This document shows positions 14,773 to 22,765 of a stretch of DNA of 27,498 nucleotides, piece after piece; position 1 is the first letter of the stretch; every line of letters starts with the position of its first letter. Location: NCBI GenBank assembly GCA_964468755.1, contig CAYXWH010000017.1:1-27498 (forward strand), in the 5' to 3' direction. Made by a program: the position numbers and the translations under genes. The notes below the pieces were generated by a model. It had not been told where the DNA came from. It saw only the letters and a program-made list of their open reading frames with translations, and ran no database searches. Source of the DNA: CAYXWH01 sp964468755. Its GTDB lineage: Bacteria; Chloroflexota; Dehalococcoidia; Dehalococcoidales; RBG-16-60-22.

Positions 14773-15609
14773 ATGTATGAAAGAATAATTGTACCGCTCG
14801 ATGGTTCCCATCTTGCCGAGACAGCCCTGCCCTACGCCGAGGAGCTGGCGGGAAGGATGGCTTCTGAAATCGTCCTGTTCACCGTTTTTGAGTCGGCCGA
14901 AAGGGGGGAGTACCAGCAGCATCAGGTATATGTAAAGAAAGTAATTGAGGATACCGAACACCGTGCCGGAAAGTACCTCAAGAAACCGGCGATGAAACCA
15001 GTTAAGGTAGGGGCAGCAACCCGGGTCGGCTATCCCGCTGATGGTATTGTCAGTTATGCCAGGAAAGGTAGCTTCAAGCTGATTATCATGGCGACCCATG
15101 GCCGGTCCGGAATCGGGCGCTGGGCGCTGGGGAGCGTGGCGGACAAGGTGGTAAGGGCAACCACACTGCAGCCGCTCATGCTCATCAGGGCCAAAGGCGC
15201 CGGTGCCAATGTGAGCGAAAAGGGGCTCCTGAAATCGGCGCTGGTAACGCTGGATGGCTCAGTGCGAAGTCAGGCCGTCATACCCTATATTAAAGAGCTT
15301 GCAACCAAACTTAAGACAAAGCTAACCCTGTTTCAAGCGGTGCCTCAAAATAGCCATTTTTACGCCGAGGCGGAAAGCTACCTGGCGGGCATAGGTAGCC
15401 TCCTCAAGAGTGAAGGTGTCAGAACACGACATGTGGTCAGAATCGGCGCTGCGGCGGACGAGATTATCAACCTTGCCGATGAACTCAACGTGGACATGGT
15501 AGCGATGTCAACCCACGGAAGAAGCGGCATCAGTGCCTGGGCACTGGGCAGTGTCGCTCAGAAGGTGCTGATGGGAGGAAATACCCCGCTCCTGCTGGTG
15601 AAGGTCTAG
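14773..15609 (+). CDS. Universal stress protein with two Usp domains
   Basis: This 278-residue cytoplasmic protein consists of two tandem UspA folds, about 1-143 and 148-278. Each begins with a beta strand ending in LDGS (IIVPLDGS; ALVTLDGS). Each ends with the ATP-binding signature G-x2-G-x9-G-S: HGRSGIGRWALGSVADKV in the first and HGRSGISAWALGSVAQKV in the second. Both signatures are intact, so both domains may bind nucleotide. Usp proteins support survival under stress, but a specific role is not inferable. The start is the ATG at 14773 with GAGG about 17 bases upstream, and no closer ribosome site is obvious. It stands alone. Confidence 0.9.
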   Translation: MYERIIVPLDGSHLAETALPYAEELAGRMASEIVLFTVFESAERGEYQQHQVYVKKVIEDTEHRAGKYLKKPAMKPVKVGAATRVGYPADGIVSYARKGSFKLIIMATHGRSGIGRWALGSVADKVVRATTLQPLMLIRAKGAGANVSEKGLLKSALVTLDGSVRSQAVIPYIKELATKLKTKLTLFQAVPQNSHFYAEAESYLAGIGSLLKSEGVRTRHVVRIGAAADEIINLADELNVDMVAMSTHGRSGISAWALGSVAQKVLMGGNTPLLLVKV

Positions 15610-15630
15610 TTTACCGGATAGCTTTGTCAT

Positions 15631-15843
15631 CTAGCCCGTCGCGTGTTGCTGAAGGGCATGCTCCTTAGCTTTTTGCAGGATTAATTCCCGTCCGGCTTCA
15701 CTGTTTAAAAAAGCGTAACCCCAGTGGCATTTCGTGCAATAGAGACCGGAATAACCTTCCTCCACATCAGGAACGAAATCCGTCTCCAGGAATTCCACTC
15801 CATGGAAGGTGTAGGTTTTTACTATTTTCAATTTCGGCTTCAT
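15631..15843 (-). CDS. Small hypothetical protein with a possible zinc site
   Basis: This 70-residue protein has an N-terminal basic stretch (KPKLKIVKTY), an acidic middle and YCTKCHWGYAFLN with a CxxC pair. It ends in KEHALQQHATG, which supplies two histidines four residues apart. CxxC plus HxxxxH could bind one zinc ion in a C2H2-like finger. I do not recognise the family. The ATG at 15843 is preceded by AAGG at suitable spacing, and the frame ends 22 bases from the convergent usp gene. The gene is probable but small, so moderate confidence. Confidence 0.6.
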   Translation of the reverse strand: MKPKLKIVKTYTFHGVEFLETDFVPDVEEGYSGLYCTKCHWGYAFLNSEAGRELILQKAKEHALQQHATG

Positions 15844-16015
15844 ATGCCTTGGCTGTCCCCCTCACGTCGGCTTACTGGAAAACAACCAGCCGAATGCCTC
15901 TTTTATACTCCGGATGCTGCCTCTTGTCAATACCGACCGGTCAGGCAATAACTATAAGCCCCCGCTGTTGTGGTGCCTCCCAGCTAACACGCGGTACATT
16001 ATTCAGCACTTCCGA

Positions 16016-16044
16016 TTGACATGACCGGTGTAGTTATGTAAATT
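16016..16044 (+). promoter_or_regulatory. Possible promoter of the WYL-like gene
   Basis: A perfect TTGACA (16016-16021) is followed, after 17 bases, by TAAATT (16039-16044; four of six matches). The predicted start near 16051 leaves a short leader before the ATG at 16067. Confidence 0.42.
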
Positions 16045-16066
16045 ATCATTGGATACCTAGACTGCC

Positions 16067-16609
16067 ATGATAGTTACTATTAACCGACTCATCAACAGAA
16101 TACCCGCCATCAGAAAAACACCAACTGATAAACAGGCAATGATTTGCTCAACAATCGGTTCCAGGCGTCTACTAGGTTTCTCCTACCACGGAGCATACCG
16201 CCTGGTGGAGCCATTCTGCCTGGGAGAGTTCACCCCGGTTGACGGTGATTCACTGCTGGGCTATCAGGTGAGCGGATACAGCGAATTTGGCGAATCCGTG
16301 GGGTGGAAGCTCTTTCGCGTATCGGAAATAGCCGGGCTGTACCTCAGCGAAGAACATTGCCAACCGACCAGACCCGACTACCAGCCGCATAATTATCCAT
16401 GGTCGGTTATCTACTGCTACATCCCCGGCGCCACCGTCAAGAAGCAAAAACAGGGAAAACTATCATTAGTGACAGAGCGCGAGAGAAAAACGCCGGGTGA
16501 TGGGAATGATGAACAACCGAAAGCTACCGGCCCCACAGCGACTCATAATGAGCTCATGCACAAGTTCCGCCGCTCCCATTCCCTCTTCCCCCGGAAAAGG
16601 AAATCCTGA
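16067..16609 (+). CDS. Small WYL-like domain protein
   Basis: The core of this 180-residue frame (residues 30-95) contains RRLLGFSYHGAYRLVEPF, then LLGYQVSGYSEFG and WKLFRVSEIAGL. This resembles the WYL fold (basic strand, xFxYxGxxRxVEPxxLG, LLGxQxxGxSxSG, WRLFRVxxI). WYL domains bind ligands or nucleic acid and are usually attached to a helix-turn-helix, but here there is none. The last 60 residues are polar and low in structure. An inner ATG at 16139 is a possible alternative start. It is convergent with pckA, ending 25 bases from its stop. The function is unknown. Confidence 0.6.
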   Translation: MIVTINRLINRIPAIRKTPTDKQAMICSTIGSRRLLGFSYHGAYRLVEPFCLGEFTPVDGDSLLGYQVSGYSEFGESVGWKLFRVSEIAGLYLSEEHCQPTRPDYQPHNYPWSVIYCYIPGATVKKQKQGKLSLVTERERKTPGDGNDEQPKATGPTATHNELMHKFRRSHSLFPRKRKS

Positions 16610-16634
16610 GGAAGCAGCCCGCCGTGCCTGCCAT

Positions 16635-18038
16635 CTATGGTTGAGCGAAAACCTTCCGTATTTCCGGATGCAGCCTGCCGCCAATCTTCTCCACAGTAAC
16701 ATACCGCATGTGGTTGAGTTTCTTCTGATTTTCCTCAAACTCAGCCCGTGAATACAGGCGTTCCGGATGGACCATGACATCGTCCACGGCCCGTATTGCC
16801 GCCGGCACCTTGAAGCCGGTGGGTGAGTCCACCCAGTCTTCAAGACCACCCCTCAATAGTGAATCCAGAATACTGAGGGTATGACCAACCGTTATATCCT
16901 TGTAATTGTAGTGAGTTATCTCGCCCACTCCACCGGTGTTTATCAAATAGAAATTCATATCAGGAATATTCTTCACTATTTCATAAAACAGATTGGCGTG
17001 TTCCGCTTTGTCGCCGGCGATAAAGGGGTCATAGAAAAACTCACTCTTAATAAGCCCCGCCTTGGTCGGGTCACCGGCGGAAGACTCCATTGCCTGACCC
17101 AGCACCATCAACGCCACCGCCTGTTCCCGGGTCAGCTTCGATATTGCCGGGATAGCCGGGCCCCGGGTAATAATAATCAGGTTATCAATCTTATCAACAT
17201 CAATGTACGGGCTGGTGTGCATAAAATCCTTCCGGCAAATAACCGCCCGGCCATTGGTAGTCCTTTCGTAGTTTTCAAAGTCGAAATCATCATTCTCACT
17301 CACATAAATGTTTTCACATACAGTCTCCCGTTTGAGCAGGCCATAATATATTTCCACCTGTTCTCCCGGGTTCACCCCCTCGGTTTTGACAAACACACCG
17401 CCGGCTTCGAAGCCNNNNNNNNNNNNNNNNNNNNNNNNNNNNNNNNNNNNNNNNNNNNNNNNNNNNNNNNNNNNNNNNNNNNNNNNNNNNNNNNNNNNNN
17501 NNNNNNNNNNNNNNTCATCCAGCATGGCTAACCTGATGGTAACGTCCTTCTCAGGAAGCGGCTTGGACTTGTTGGTCTCCCAGGCTTCGTCGCCGAAGAA
17601 GACAATCTGATACGTCGGCTTTGCCACGGCGGTTCCTGGCCGAATAAACAGGTTCCTGCCGCCTAAAGCCACATGGGCAAACTTCTCGGGAACGATCAGC
17701 CTGACCACCGTACCGCTGCGTTCGTTCCCCACCAGGCAGTCAACCGAAATCAACCGCTCCCCAGCCAGGTTCTCTTCACAATTCGCCAGGAGCTTCATCT
17801 CTTCTTTCCCGAATGAGGAATCAACACTGTTTTTGGTAAATTTAGCCGCCCTGGAGGTAGGCTCGCTTTCGGCAACATAATTGTCATAGACCGTCTTCCT
17901 GACCTCCGGCAACCTGGCTACCAGCACCCTTAACTCTTCTTCTGAGGGGTTCTCCAGCAACCGATTCTCGGCTATGGCTTTTTCCCGGATTCTATCCGCG
18001 GTCCTGGCAAATTCTTCGAGGTCAAATTTGGCACTCAT
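16635..18038 (-). CDS. pckA: Phosphoenolpyruvate carboxykinase (ATP), interrupted by an assembly gap
   Basis: This enzyme interconverts oxaloacetate plus ATP with PEP, CO2 and ADP, linking the TCA cycle and gluconeogenesis. The N-terminal part runs to YQIVFFGDEAW and VTIRLAMLD. After the 100-N gap it resumes with FEAGGVFVKTEGVNPGE, then LIIITRGPAIPAISKLTREQAV and LINTGGVGE. That order fits ATP-type PEPCK. The P-loop (GLSGTGKTT-type) and the DDE metal motif fall in the gap, so the catalytic core cannot be checked. About 433 residues are seen against a usual 530 or so. This suggests the missing piece is nearer 80-95 residues than the 33 implied by 100 N. The ATG at 18038 has a strong GGAGGA ribosome site. 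It is divergent from the GNAT gene. Confidence 0.85.
   Translation of the reverse strand: MSAKFDLEEFARTADRIREKAIAENRLLENPSEEELRVLVARLPEVRKTVYDNYVAESEPTSRAAKFTKNSVDSSFGKEEMKLLANCEENLAGERLISVDCLVGNERSGTVVRLIVPEKFAHVALGGRNLFIRPGTAVAKPTYQIVFFGDEAWETNKSKPLPEKDVTIRLAMLDXXXXXXXXXXXXXXXXXXXXXXXXXXXXXXXXXXGFEAGGVFVKTEGVNPGEQVEIYYGLLKRETVCENIYVSENDDFDFENYERTTNGRAVICRKDFMHTSPYIDVDKIDNLIIITRGPAIPAISKLTREQAVALMVLGQAMESSAGDPTKAGLIKSEFFYDPFIAGDKAEHANLFYEIVKNIPDMNFYLINTGGVGEITHYNYKDITVGHTLSILDSLLRGGLEDWVDSPTGFKVPAAIRAVDDVMVHPERLYSRAEFEENQKKLNHMRYVTVEKIGGRLHPEIRKVFAQP
17415..17514. other. Assembly gap (100 N) inside pckA
   Basis: Exactly 100 N, the standard placeholder for a gap of unknown size. The frame stays open across it only because of the chosen number of N. 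The length comparison of the interrupted protein suggests the real gap is longer. Confidence 0.98.
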
Positions 18039-18157
18039 CCTAAAATCCTCCGCCGAATGCTTACCCGGTGGTTCAAATAATGACCGGATTACATTTATTT
18101 TAACATATATTTACCGGGGAATATACTCCGTACGACTATTGCTTGCCTGTCTCTCTC

Positions 18158-18188
18158 TTGATATTACAGCACCTCCGGGTGGTATAAT
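18158..18188 (+). promoter_or_regulatory. Probable promoter of the GNAT-DUF5808 pair
   Basis: TTGATA (18158-18163) and a perfect TATAAT (18183-18188) are separated by 19 bases. The predicted transcript starts near 18195, which argues for the inner ATG at 18213 as the translation start. Confidence 0.5.
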
Positions 18189-18212
18189 TGGGTAATGAAA
18201 GGTGTCCGGCAC

Positions 18213-18716
18213 ATGATACGCCAGTGCTCTCAAAACGATATCGACAGCATATACTCCATCATCAATCAGGCGGCAGAAGCCTACCAGGGCGTCATCCCGA
18301 CTGACTGCTACCAGCACCCTTACATGTCCCGCGAAGAACTGGAAAAGGAAATGAAGCGCATAACCTTCTTCGGCTGGGAAGAGAACGGGGAACTGGCCGG
18401 AGTCATGGGCATTGAGCCGATCAAGGATGTCACCCTTATCCGCCATGCCTATGTACAGCCGCAATGGCAGCAGCGTGGAATCGGCAGTGAATTGGTCAGC
18501 TATCTGCAGACCCTGGCGACTACTCCCCGATTACTGGTGGGCACCTGGGCTGCCGCTTGCTGGGCAATAGCCTTCTATCACAAGCACGGGTTCCGACTCC
18601 TACCGGATAAGGACAAGTTGCTGAGCACCTACTGGGATATCCCCCGGCGACAAATTGAAACCTCAGTAGTCATGGGCGTTAATACTGATAACATAAAAAG
18701 GAGCCATCATGGATAG
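18213..18716 (+). CDS. GNAT family N-acetyltransferase
   Basis: This 167-residue protein has the GNAT fold. MIRQCSQNDIDSI is the typical N-terminus, ELAGVMGIEPIKDVTLIRHAYVQP covers strands 3-4, and QQRGIGSELVSYL is the acetyl-CoA pyrophosphate-binding motif A (Q/R-x-x-G-x-G/A). AIAFYHKHGFRLL is motif B. It transfers an acetyl group to an unknown amine. A frame opens at 18195, but the -10 element lies just before it, and AAAGG stands 10-15 bases ahead of the ATG at 18213, so I chose the latter. It overlaps the next gene by eight bases, which suggests translational coupling. Confidence 0.85.
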   Translation: MIRQCSQNDIDSIYSIINQAAEAYQGVIPTDCYQHPYMSREELEKEMKRITFFGWEENGELAGVMGIEPIKDVTLIRHAYVQPQWQQRGIGSELVSYLQTLATTPRLLVGTWAAACWAIAFYHKHGFRLLPDKDKLLSTYWDIPRRQIETSVVMGVNTDNIKRSHHG

Positions 18717-19068
18717 TAAATGGTTTAGCAGGATGGTTGAAGTGACCGTACTTACCCTGGCTATGGCAGCAGTATTCCAGGAACTGGAAAAACCCAAAGA
18801 GGAGAGGACCTGGTACGGCAATGTAGCCGGTATCGTCCCCTATGATTTCCGGATGCCCACCTCCCGACGGTTCCGTGACTCTTACTGGAACCCCCATAAC
18901 GAGCGTGTATTTGTGCCCGAACCTTTTGGTATCGGCTGGGCAATCAACTTTCACGCTTTGCTGGAGAAGCTGAGAATTATCGGGGAGACCTATCTTTCCG
19001 AGGAAGAATACCTGATGCCGGGCCGTCACATGAAAAACATACTGAAACAGGCTTACGAGGCGGACTGA
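18709..19068 (+). CDS. DUF5808-like small protein
   Basis: This 119-residue protein has a hydrophobic N-terminal stretch (about 8-22), then WYGNVAGIVPYDFRMPTSRRFRD and YWNPHNERVFVPEPFGIGWAINF. The blocks VPYDFR-x-PT and WNPxxxRxFxPxxFGxGWxxN are those I associate with DUF5808, a family of unknown function whose members are often attached to membrane segments. The rest is helical and ends AYEAD. AGGAG lies six bases before the ATG, within the end of the GNAT gene, so the two form an operon. Function unknown. Confidence 0.68.
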   Translation: MDSKWFSRMVEVTVLTLAMAAVFQELEKPKEERTWYGNVAGIVPYDFRMPTSRRFRDSYWNPHNERVFVPEPFGIGWAINFHALLEKLRIIGETYLSEEEYLMPGRHMKNILKQAYEAD

Positions 19069-19135
19069 AACGGCACTAGACTTGTGGTAAATAAAAAAGG
19101 CCTCTCCTCAGCACAGTACTGTAAAAGGACTGCCA

Positions 19136-20005
19136 TTGGATATTGACCGATTAATCAAAGACAAGATCAAAGAATTTGTCCGCACCAGCCCGGTGAACCG
19201 AATGACGTTGCTCGATAATAGCCCCATCTTTGATGAGCCCCTGATAAACTTTGCCGACGGTGATGACCCGCTCTTTATTGAATACAAGACTATTATTGAC
19301 CCCAGTCACTTCACCCCCCGCGAGGCACTGGCGCAGGCCCTTAACCGAAGCCCGGCCGATATGCCGGCACGCCTCTCGGTTATCAGCTGGATACTACCCA
19401 TTACCAGCCAGACCCGGGAATCCAACTACCCGCGCTCCCGGGGACCTTCCCGCCTCTGGGGTTATACCCGGTGGTATGGAGAACAGTTCAATGATACCTT
19501 ACGGGAATATGTGGCAAAATTGCTCACTGACATGGGACACCTGGCAGCAGCCCCGGTAGTGCAGCCCTATTTCCGGTTCTGGAACTATACCGAGGAAAAG
19601 GGATACTTCTCCAACTGGTCGGAACGACACGTCGCCTACGCTGCCGGGCTGGGCACATTCAGCCTCTCCGATGGCTTTATCACCGAGTGCGGTATTGCCC
19701 ACCGCTGCGGCAGTGTAGTTACCAACCTGCCGTTGCCGGCATGTCCCAGGACAGCCGATGGCCCCTATTCCAACTGCCTTTTCTATATGAATGGCGAGTG
19801 CCGGGAATGCATCAGGCGCTGCCCGGTTGGCGCTATCACCGAGCAGGGTCATGACAAGACAAGATGCCGGGAATATCTCGATAACCAACTTATTGACCTG
19901 CAGGAAGACTATGGTGTGGAGTTAATCGGTTGCGGGCTCTGCCAGACGCAAGTACCGTGTGAATTCCGGAACCCGGTGAAAAAACCGGAGGGGAAAACGG
20001 CTTAG
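19136..20005 (+). CDS. QueG-like (epoxyqueuosine reductase-related) iron-sulfur protein
   Basis: This 289-residue cytoplasmic protein has a C-terminal double [4Fe-4S] region. CRECIRRCP (C222, C225, C229) and CGLCQTQVPC (C266, C269, C275) resemble the ferredoxin-like tail of QueG, and C214 and C244 may complete the sets. The central part (about 130-200, with YAAGLGTFSLSDGFIT and GSVVTNLPL) has the QueG/reductive-dehalogenase-type cobalamin-domain pattern AAxxGLG-x-x-x-x-x-x-x-I-T. QueG itself is a cobalamin-dependent tRNA-modifying reductase, but this N-terminus is unusual and the exact substrate is uncertain. There is no Tat signal. The start is TTG at 19136, backed by AAAAGGA about six bases upstream. 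It is convergent with mtaB. Confidence 0.75.
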   Translation: MDIDRLIKDKIKEFVRTSPVNRMTLLDNSPIFDEPLINFADGDDPLFIEYKTIIDPSHFTPREALAQALNRSPADMPARLSVISWILPITSQTRESNYPRSRGPSRLWGYTRWYGEQFNDTLREYVAKLLTDMGHLAAAPVVQPYFRFWNYTEEKGYFSNWSERHVAYAAGLGTFSLSDGFITECGIAHRCGSVVTNLPLPACPRTADGPYSNCLFYMNGECRECIRRCPVGAITEQGHDKTRCREYLDNQLIDLQEDYGVELIGCGLCQTQVPCEFRNPVKKPEGKTA

Positions 20006-20047
20006 CGGTAGTCTGAGAGCTCAGCCGGCTTCAGGTACACTAAACGC

Positions 20048-21331
20048 TTATAAAACCTCACCCCACACCCCACCCTTCCACAGGCACACCAGTTTCACCG
20101 GAACCAGCTTATTGACCAGGTCGGCGCTGCTCCGCGCATAGACCTTAATATAGTTTCCGGTAAGTCCGGACCAGATACCGCGGCTCCGCCGCTCCCATAA
20201 CACCTCCATTGTCGTGCCCAGAAAGCGATTCCGGAAATTCCGGGCGCATTCCTCCGCCAGTGCCAGCATCCTCTGGCGGCGCGGCTTTTTAATTTGATCC
20301 GCTATCATATCCGGCATATGCACGGCAGCCGTGCCCGGACGGGGCGAGTACGGGAACACGTGTATGCGGGCAAAGTCCATTTGCCGGCAGAATTCATAAC
20401 TTTCCTCAAATTCACTGTCGGTCTCTCCGGGAAAGCCCACTATCACATCGGTGGTCACCGCTATCTCCGGCACCACCTCAGCAATCAGTGACACCGCCTG
20501 CCGGTAGTCATTCGCGGTATAGCGTCGCCTCATCCGGCGGAGCACGGTATCGCTGCCGCTCTGCAGGGACAGGTGAAAGTGGGGGCATAACCTCGGGTTA
20601 CGCCACAGATGGACAAGGCCGGGGGAAATCTCCCGGGGCTGGAGGGAAGAAAGCCGCAGTCTGGGTACCGCCGTCTCCGCCAGTATCCGCTCCAGCAGCG
20701 CCCGGAGATTGGCACTTCCCCACTGGTATGAACCAATCTCGGTGCCAGTCAGCACCACCTCCTGATAGCCATCATTCACCCGCTGCCTCACCGCATCAAC
20801 CACCGAACTTACTGGCACGGAGAACTCGTTACACCGGACCAGCGGTACGATGCAGTAAGAGCAGAAGTTATGGCAGCCATCCTGAACCTTGACCAGGGCA
20901 CGGGTACGGACACCGTTTTGTCGATAGAATGCTGAGTCCGCTTCGTTCGGGCGGTGTAGATACCCGGCCTCTTCCAGAATTCGCAGCAGGTGCGGCTTTT
21001 GCTCATTACCCAGGACCAGGGAAACACCGTCAATCCGGGCAATTTCCTGAGGTGACCGCTCGGCATAGCAACCGGTAACCACCAGACAGGCAGATGGATT
21101 ACGGCGGTGGGCGAGGCGGAGCCGGTGCCGCGACTTACGGTCGGCAACCTGAGTCACCGTGCAGGTGTTCAGGATGTACACGTCAGCCTCCTCCACCGCT
21201 GAAACCACCCGGTAACCGGCTTCACTAATCTGCCGGGCAAGAAGCTCCATCTCCGCCTGGTTCAATTTACAGCCCAGGCTATCCAGGGCAATCCCGGGAA
21301 CTTTCGGTTGCTTAGCCAACTCCATACTCAT
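20048..21331 (-). CDS. mtaB: tRNA (t6A37) methylthiotransferase MtaB-type
   Basis: This radical SAM enzyme adds methylthio to t6A37 in tRNAs that read ANN codons. The N-terminal UPF0004 domain supplies cluster cysteines in LGCKLNQAE, LNTCTVT and VTGCYAER. The radical SAM cysteines are in DGCHNFCSYCIVP (CxxxCxxC). PGETDSEFEESYEF and HVFPYSPRPGTAA follow, and a short TRAM domain (VLWERRSRGIWSGLTGNYIK) closes the protein. GCKLN-NTCTVT is the MtaB form, not the MiaB form. Possible starts are TTG 21349, GTG 21334 and ATG 21331. A GGGAG element lies upstream of the last two, so I give 21331. Length is about 427, usual for MtaB. Confidence 0.9.
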   Translation of the reverse strand: MSMELAKQPKVPGIALDSLGCKLNQAEMELLARQISEAGYRVVSAVEEADVYILNTCTVTQVADRKSRHRLRLAHRRNPSACLVVTGCYAERSPQEIARIDGVSLVLGNEQKPHLLRILEEAGYLHRPNEADSAFYRQNGVRTRALVKVQDGCHNFCSYCIVPLVRCNEFSVPVSSVVDAVRQRVNDGYQEVVLTGTEIGSYQWGSANLRALLERILAETAVPRLRLSSLQPREISPGLVHLWRNPRLCPHFHLSLQSGSDTVLRRMRRRYTANDYRQAVSLIAEVVPEIAVTTDVIVGFPGETDSEFEESYEFCRQMDFARIHVFPYSPRPGTAAVHMPDMIADQIKKPRRQRMLALAEECARNFRNRFLGTTMEVLWERRSRGIWSGLTGNYIKVYARSSADLVNKLVPVKLVCLWKGGVWGEVL

Positions 21332-21398
21332 CACGTGACGTACTCCCAATCACGATTATAAGACGCCTTTCTCACCGAGGTCAAAAATGAGTCCGGAC

Positions 21399-21427
21399 TT
21401 GCAGATAACCTCAAATTATGATACAAA
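21399..21427 (+). promoter_or_regulatory. Possible fabF operon promoter
   Basis: TTGCAG (21399-21404) and TACAAA (21422-21427) are 17 bases apart. A better -10 by sequence, TATGAT (21417-21422), has no matching -35. This is a weak prediction in the 170-base space between mtaB and fabF. Confidence 0.28.
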
Positions 21428-21503
21428 TAACGTAATAAACTCCGCCGCTTACTGTAGAGTCTCCACTCATGGCTCACAGATCAGCTACTGAAGTGAGGTG
21501 AGC

Positions 21504-22763
21504 GTGATACACAATTCCAATACCAATCGAGTGGTTGTTACCGGGATGAATATTGTCGGCCCCCTCGGGCTGGACCTCACTACCACCTGGGACAACCTCA
21601 TTGCCGGTAAATCAGGCATTGATTACATCACCCTGTGTGACCGGGAACCTCTGAAGACCAAGATTGCCGGTGAGGTCAAAGGATTTGAACCCACTGAATT
21701 CATGGAGCGCAAGGCAGCCCGCCGCATGGACCGCTTCGCGCAACTGGCGGTAGCCGCCAGCATTCAGGCGGTCAAGCAGTCCGGCCTAAACATCAATTCG
21801 GATAATCAGGAAACGATTGGCGTTATCGTCGGCAGTGGCATTGGCGGTCTGGGCACCCTCTTCGAGCAGACCAGGATACTCCTGGAAAAGGGCCCGGACA
21901 GGGTAAGCCCATTCCTGGTACCGATGATGATAGCCGACATGGCAGCAGCGCAGGTGTCCATTGCCCTGGGAGCTAAGGGACCCAACATCTGCACCACAAC
22001 CGCCTGCTCCAGCGGTTCCGATGCCATTGGTGCCGCCTGCGAATTTATCAAACACGGTGGCGCCGAGATTATGATTACCGGTGGTGCCGAGTCAACCATC
22101 AACCCGATCGGCATTACCGCCTTTAACGCCCTGAACGCTCTCTCAACCAGAAATGACGCCCCGCAACTGGCTTCCCGTCCCTTCGACGCGGAGCGCGACG
22201 GCTTTATCATCAGCGAAGGCGCCGCCATTCTCATTCTGGAAAGCCTGGACCACGCCCGGAAGCGGGATGCCACCATACTAGCTGAAATTACCGGCTACGG
22301 TGCCACCGCCGACTCCTACCACGTGACCCAGCCGCTGGAAAATGGCGAGGGCGCCGCCAAGGCTATGCAGATAGCTATGGGAAATGCCGGAGTGAATCCC
22401 CGGGATATCGACTACATCAACGCCCACGGCACCTCTACCCCGTTAAACGATTTAACGGAGACCAGAGCCATCAAAGCCGTTTTCGGTGAATTTGCCTACC
22501 GGGTGCCGGTAAGCTCAACCAAATCAATGACCGGGCACCTTATCGGCTGCGCCGGCGCGGCGGAAGCCATCTTCTGCATCATGGCTATCCAGAACGGTGT
22601 CATACCGCCGACGACTAACCTGACCAGCCCCGACCCCGAATGTGACCTGGACTATGTACCAAATACCGCTCGACAGGCCAAAATTACCACCGCGCTCTCC
22701 AATTCCTTTGGCTTCGGCGGTCATAACTCAGCGTTGATTATACGGAAGTATTCCGAGGAATAA
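21504..22763 (+). CDS. fabF: 3-oxoacyl-[acyl-carrier-protein] synthase II
   Basis: This enzyme condenses malonyl-ACP with acyl-ACP in fatty acid elongation. The 419-residue length is usual. The Cys-His-His triad is visible: Cys in TTACSSGSDAIG (about 168), His in INAHGTSTPLND (about 308) and His in SSTKSMTGHLIG (about 345), with the conserved Lys just ahead. The thiolase-type C-terminal loop SNSFGFGGHNSALI is intact, including GFGG. Possible starts are GTG 21498 and GTG 21504. GAGG ends five bases before the second, so I choose 21504. No acpP or other fab gene is adjacent. It leads a plus-strand run with recJ two bases behind. Confidence 0.93.
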   Translation: MIHNSNTNRVVVTGMNIVGPLGLDLTTTWDNLIAGKSGIDYITLCDREPLKTKIAGEVKGFEPTEFMERKAARRMDRFAQLAVAASIQAVKQSGLNINSDNQETIGVIVGSGIGGLGTLFEQTRILLEKGPDRVSPFLVPMMIADMAAAQVSIALGAKGPNICTTTACSSGSDAIGAACEFIKHGGAEIMITGGAESTINPIGITAFNALNALSTRNDAPQLASRPFDAERDGFIISEGAAILILESLDHARKRDATILAEITGYGATADSYHVTQPLENGEGAAKAMQIAMGNAGVNPRDIDYINAHGTSTPLNDLTETRAIKAVFGEFAYRVPVSSTKSMTGHLIGCAGAAEAIFCIMAIQNGVIPPTTNLTSPDPECDLDYVPNTARQAKITTALSNSFGFGGHNSALIIRKYSEE

Positions 22764-22765
22764 GA

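Noticed and set aside
19136..20005. Reductive dehalogenase (RdhA)
   Set aside because: There is no Tat signal, no RdhB membrane anchor gene and the length is short. The QueG-like call fits better.
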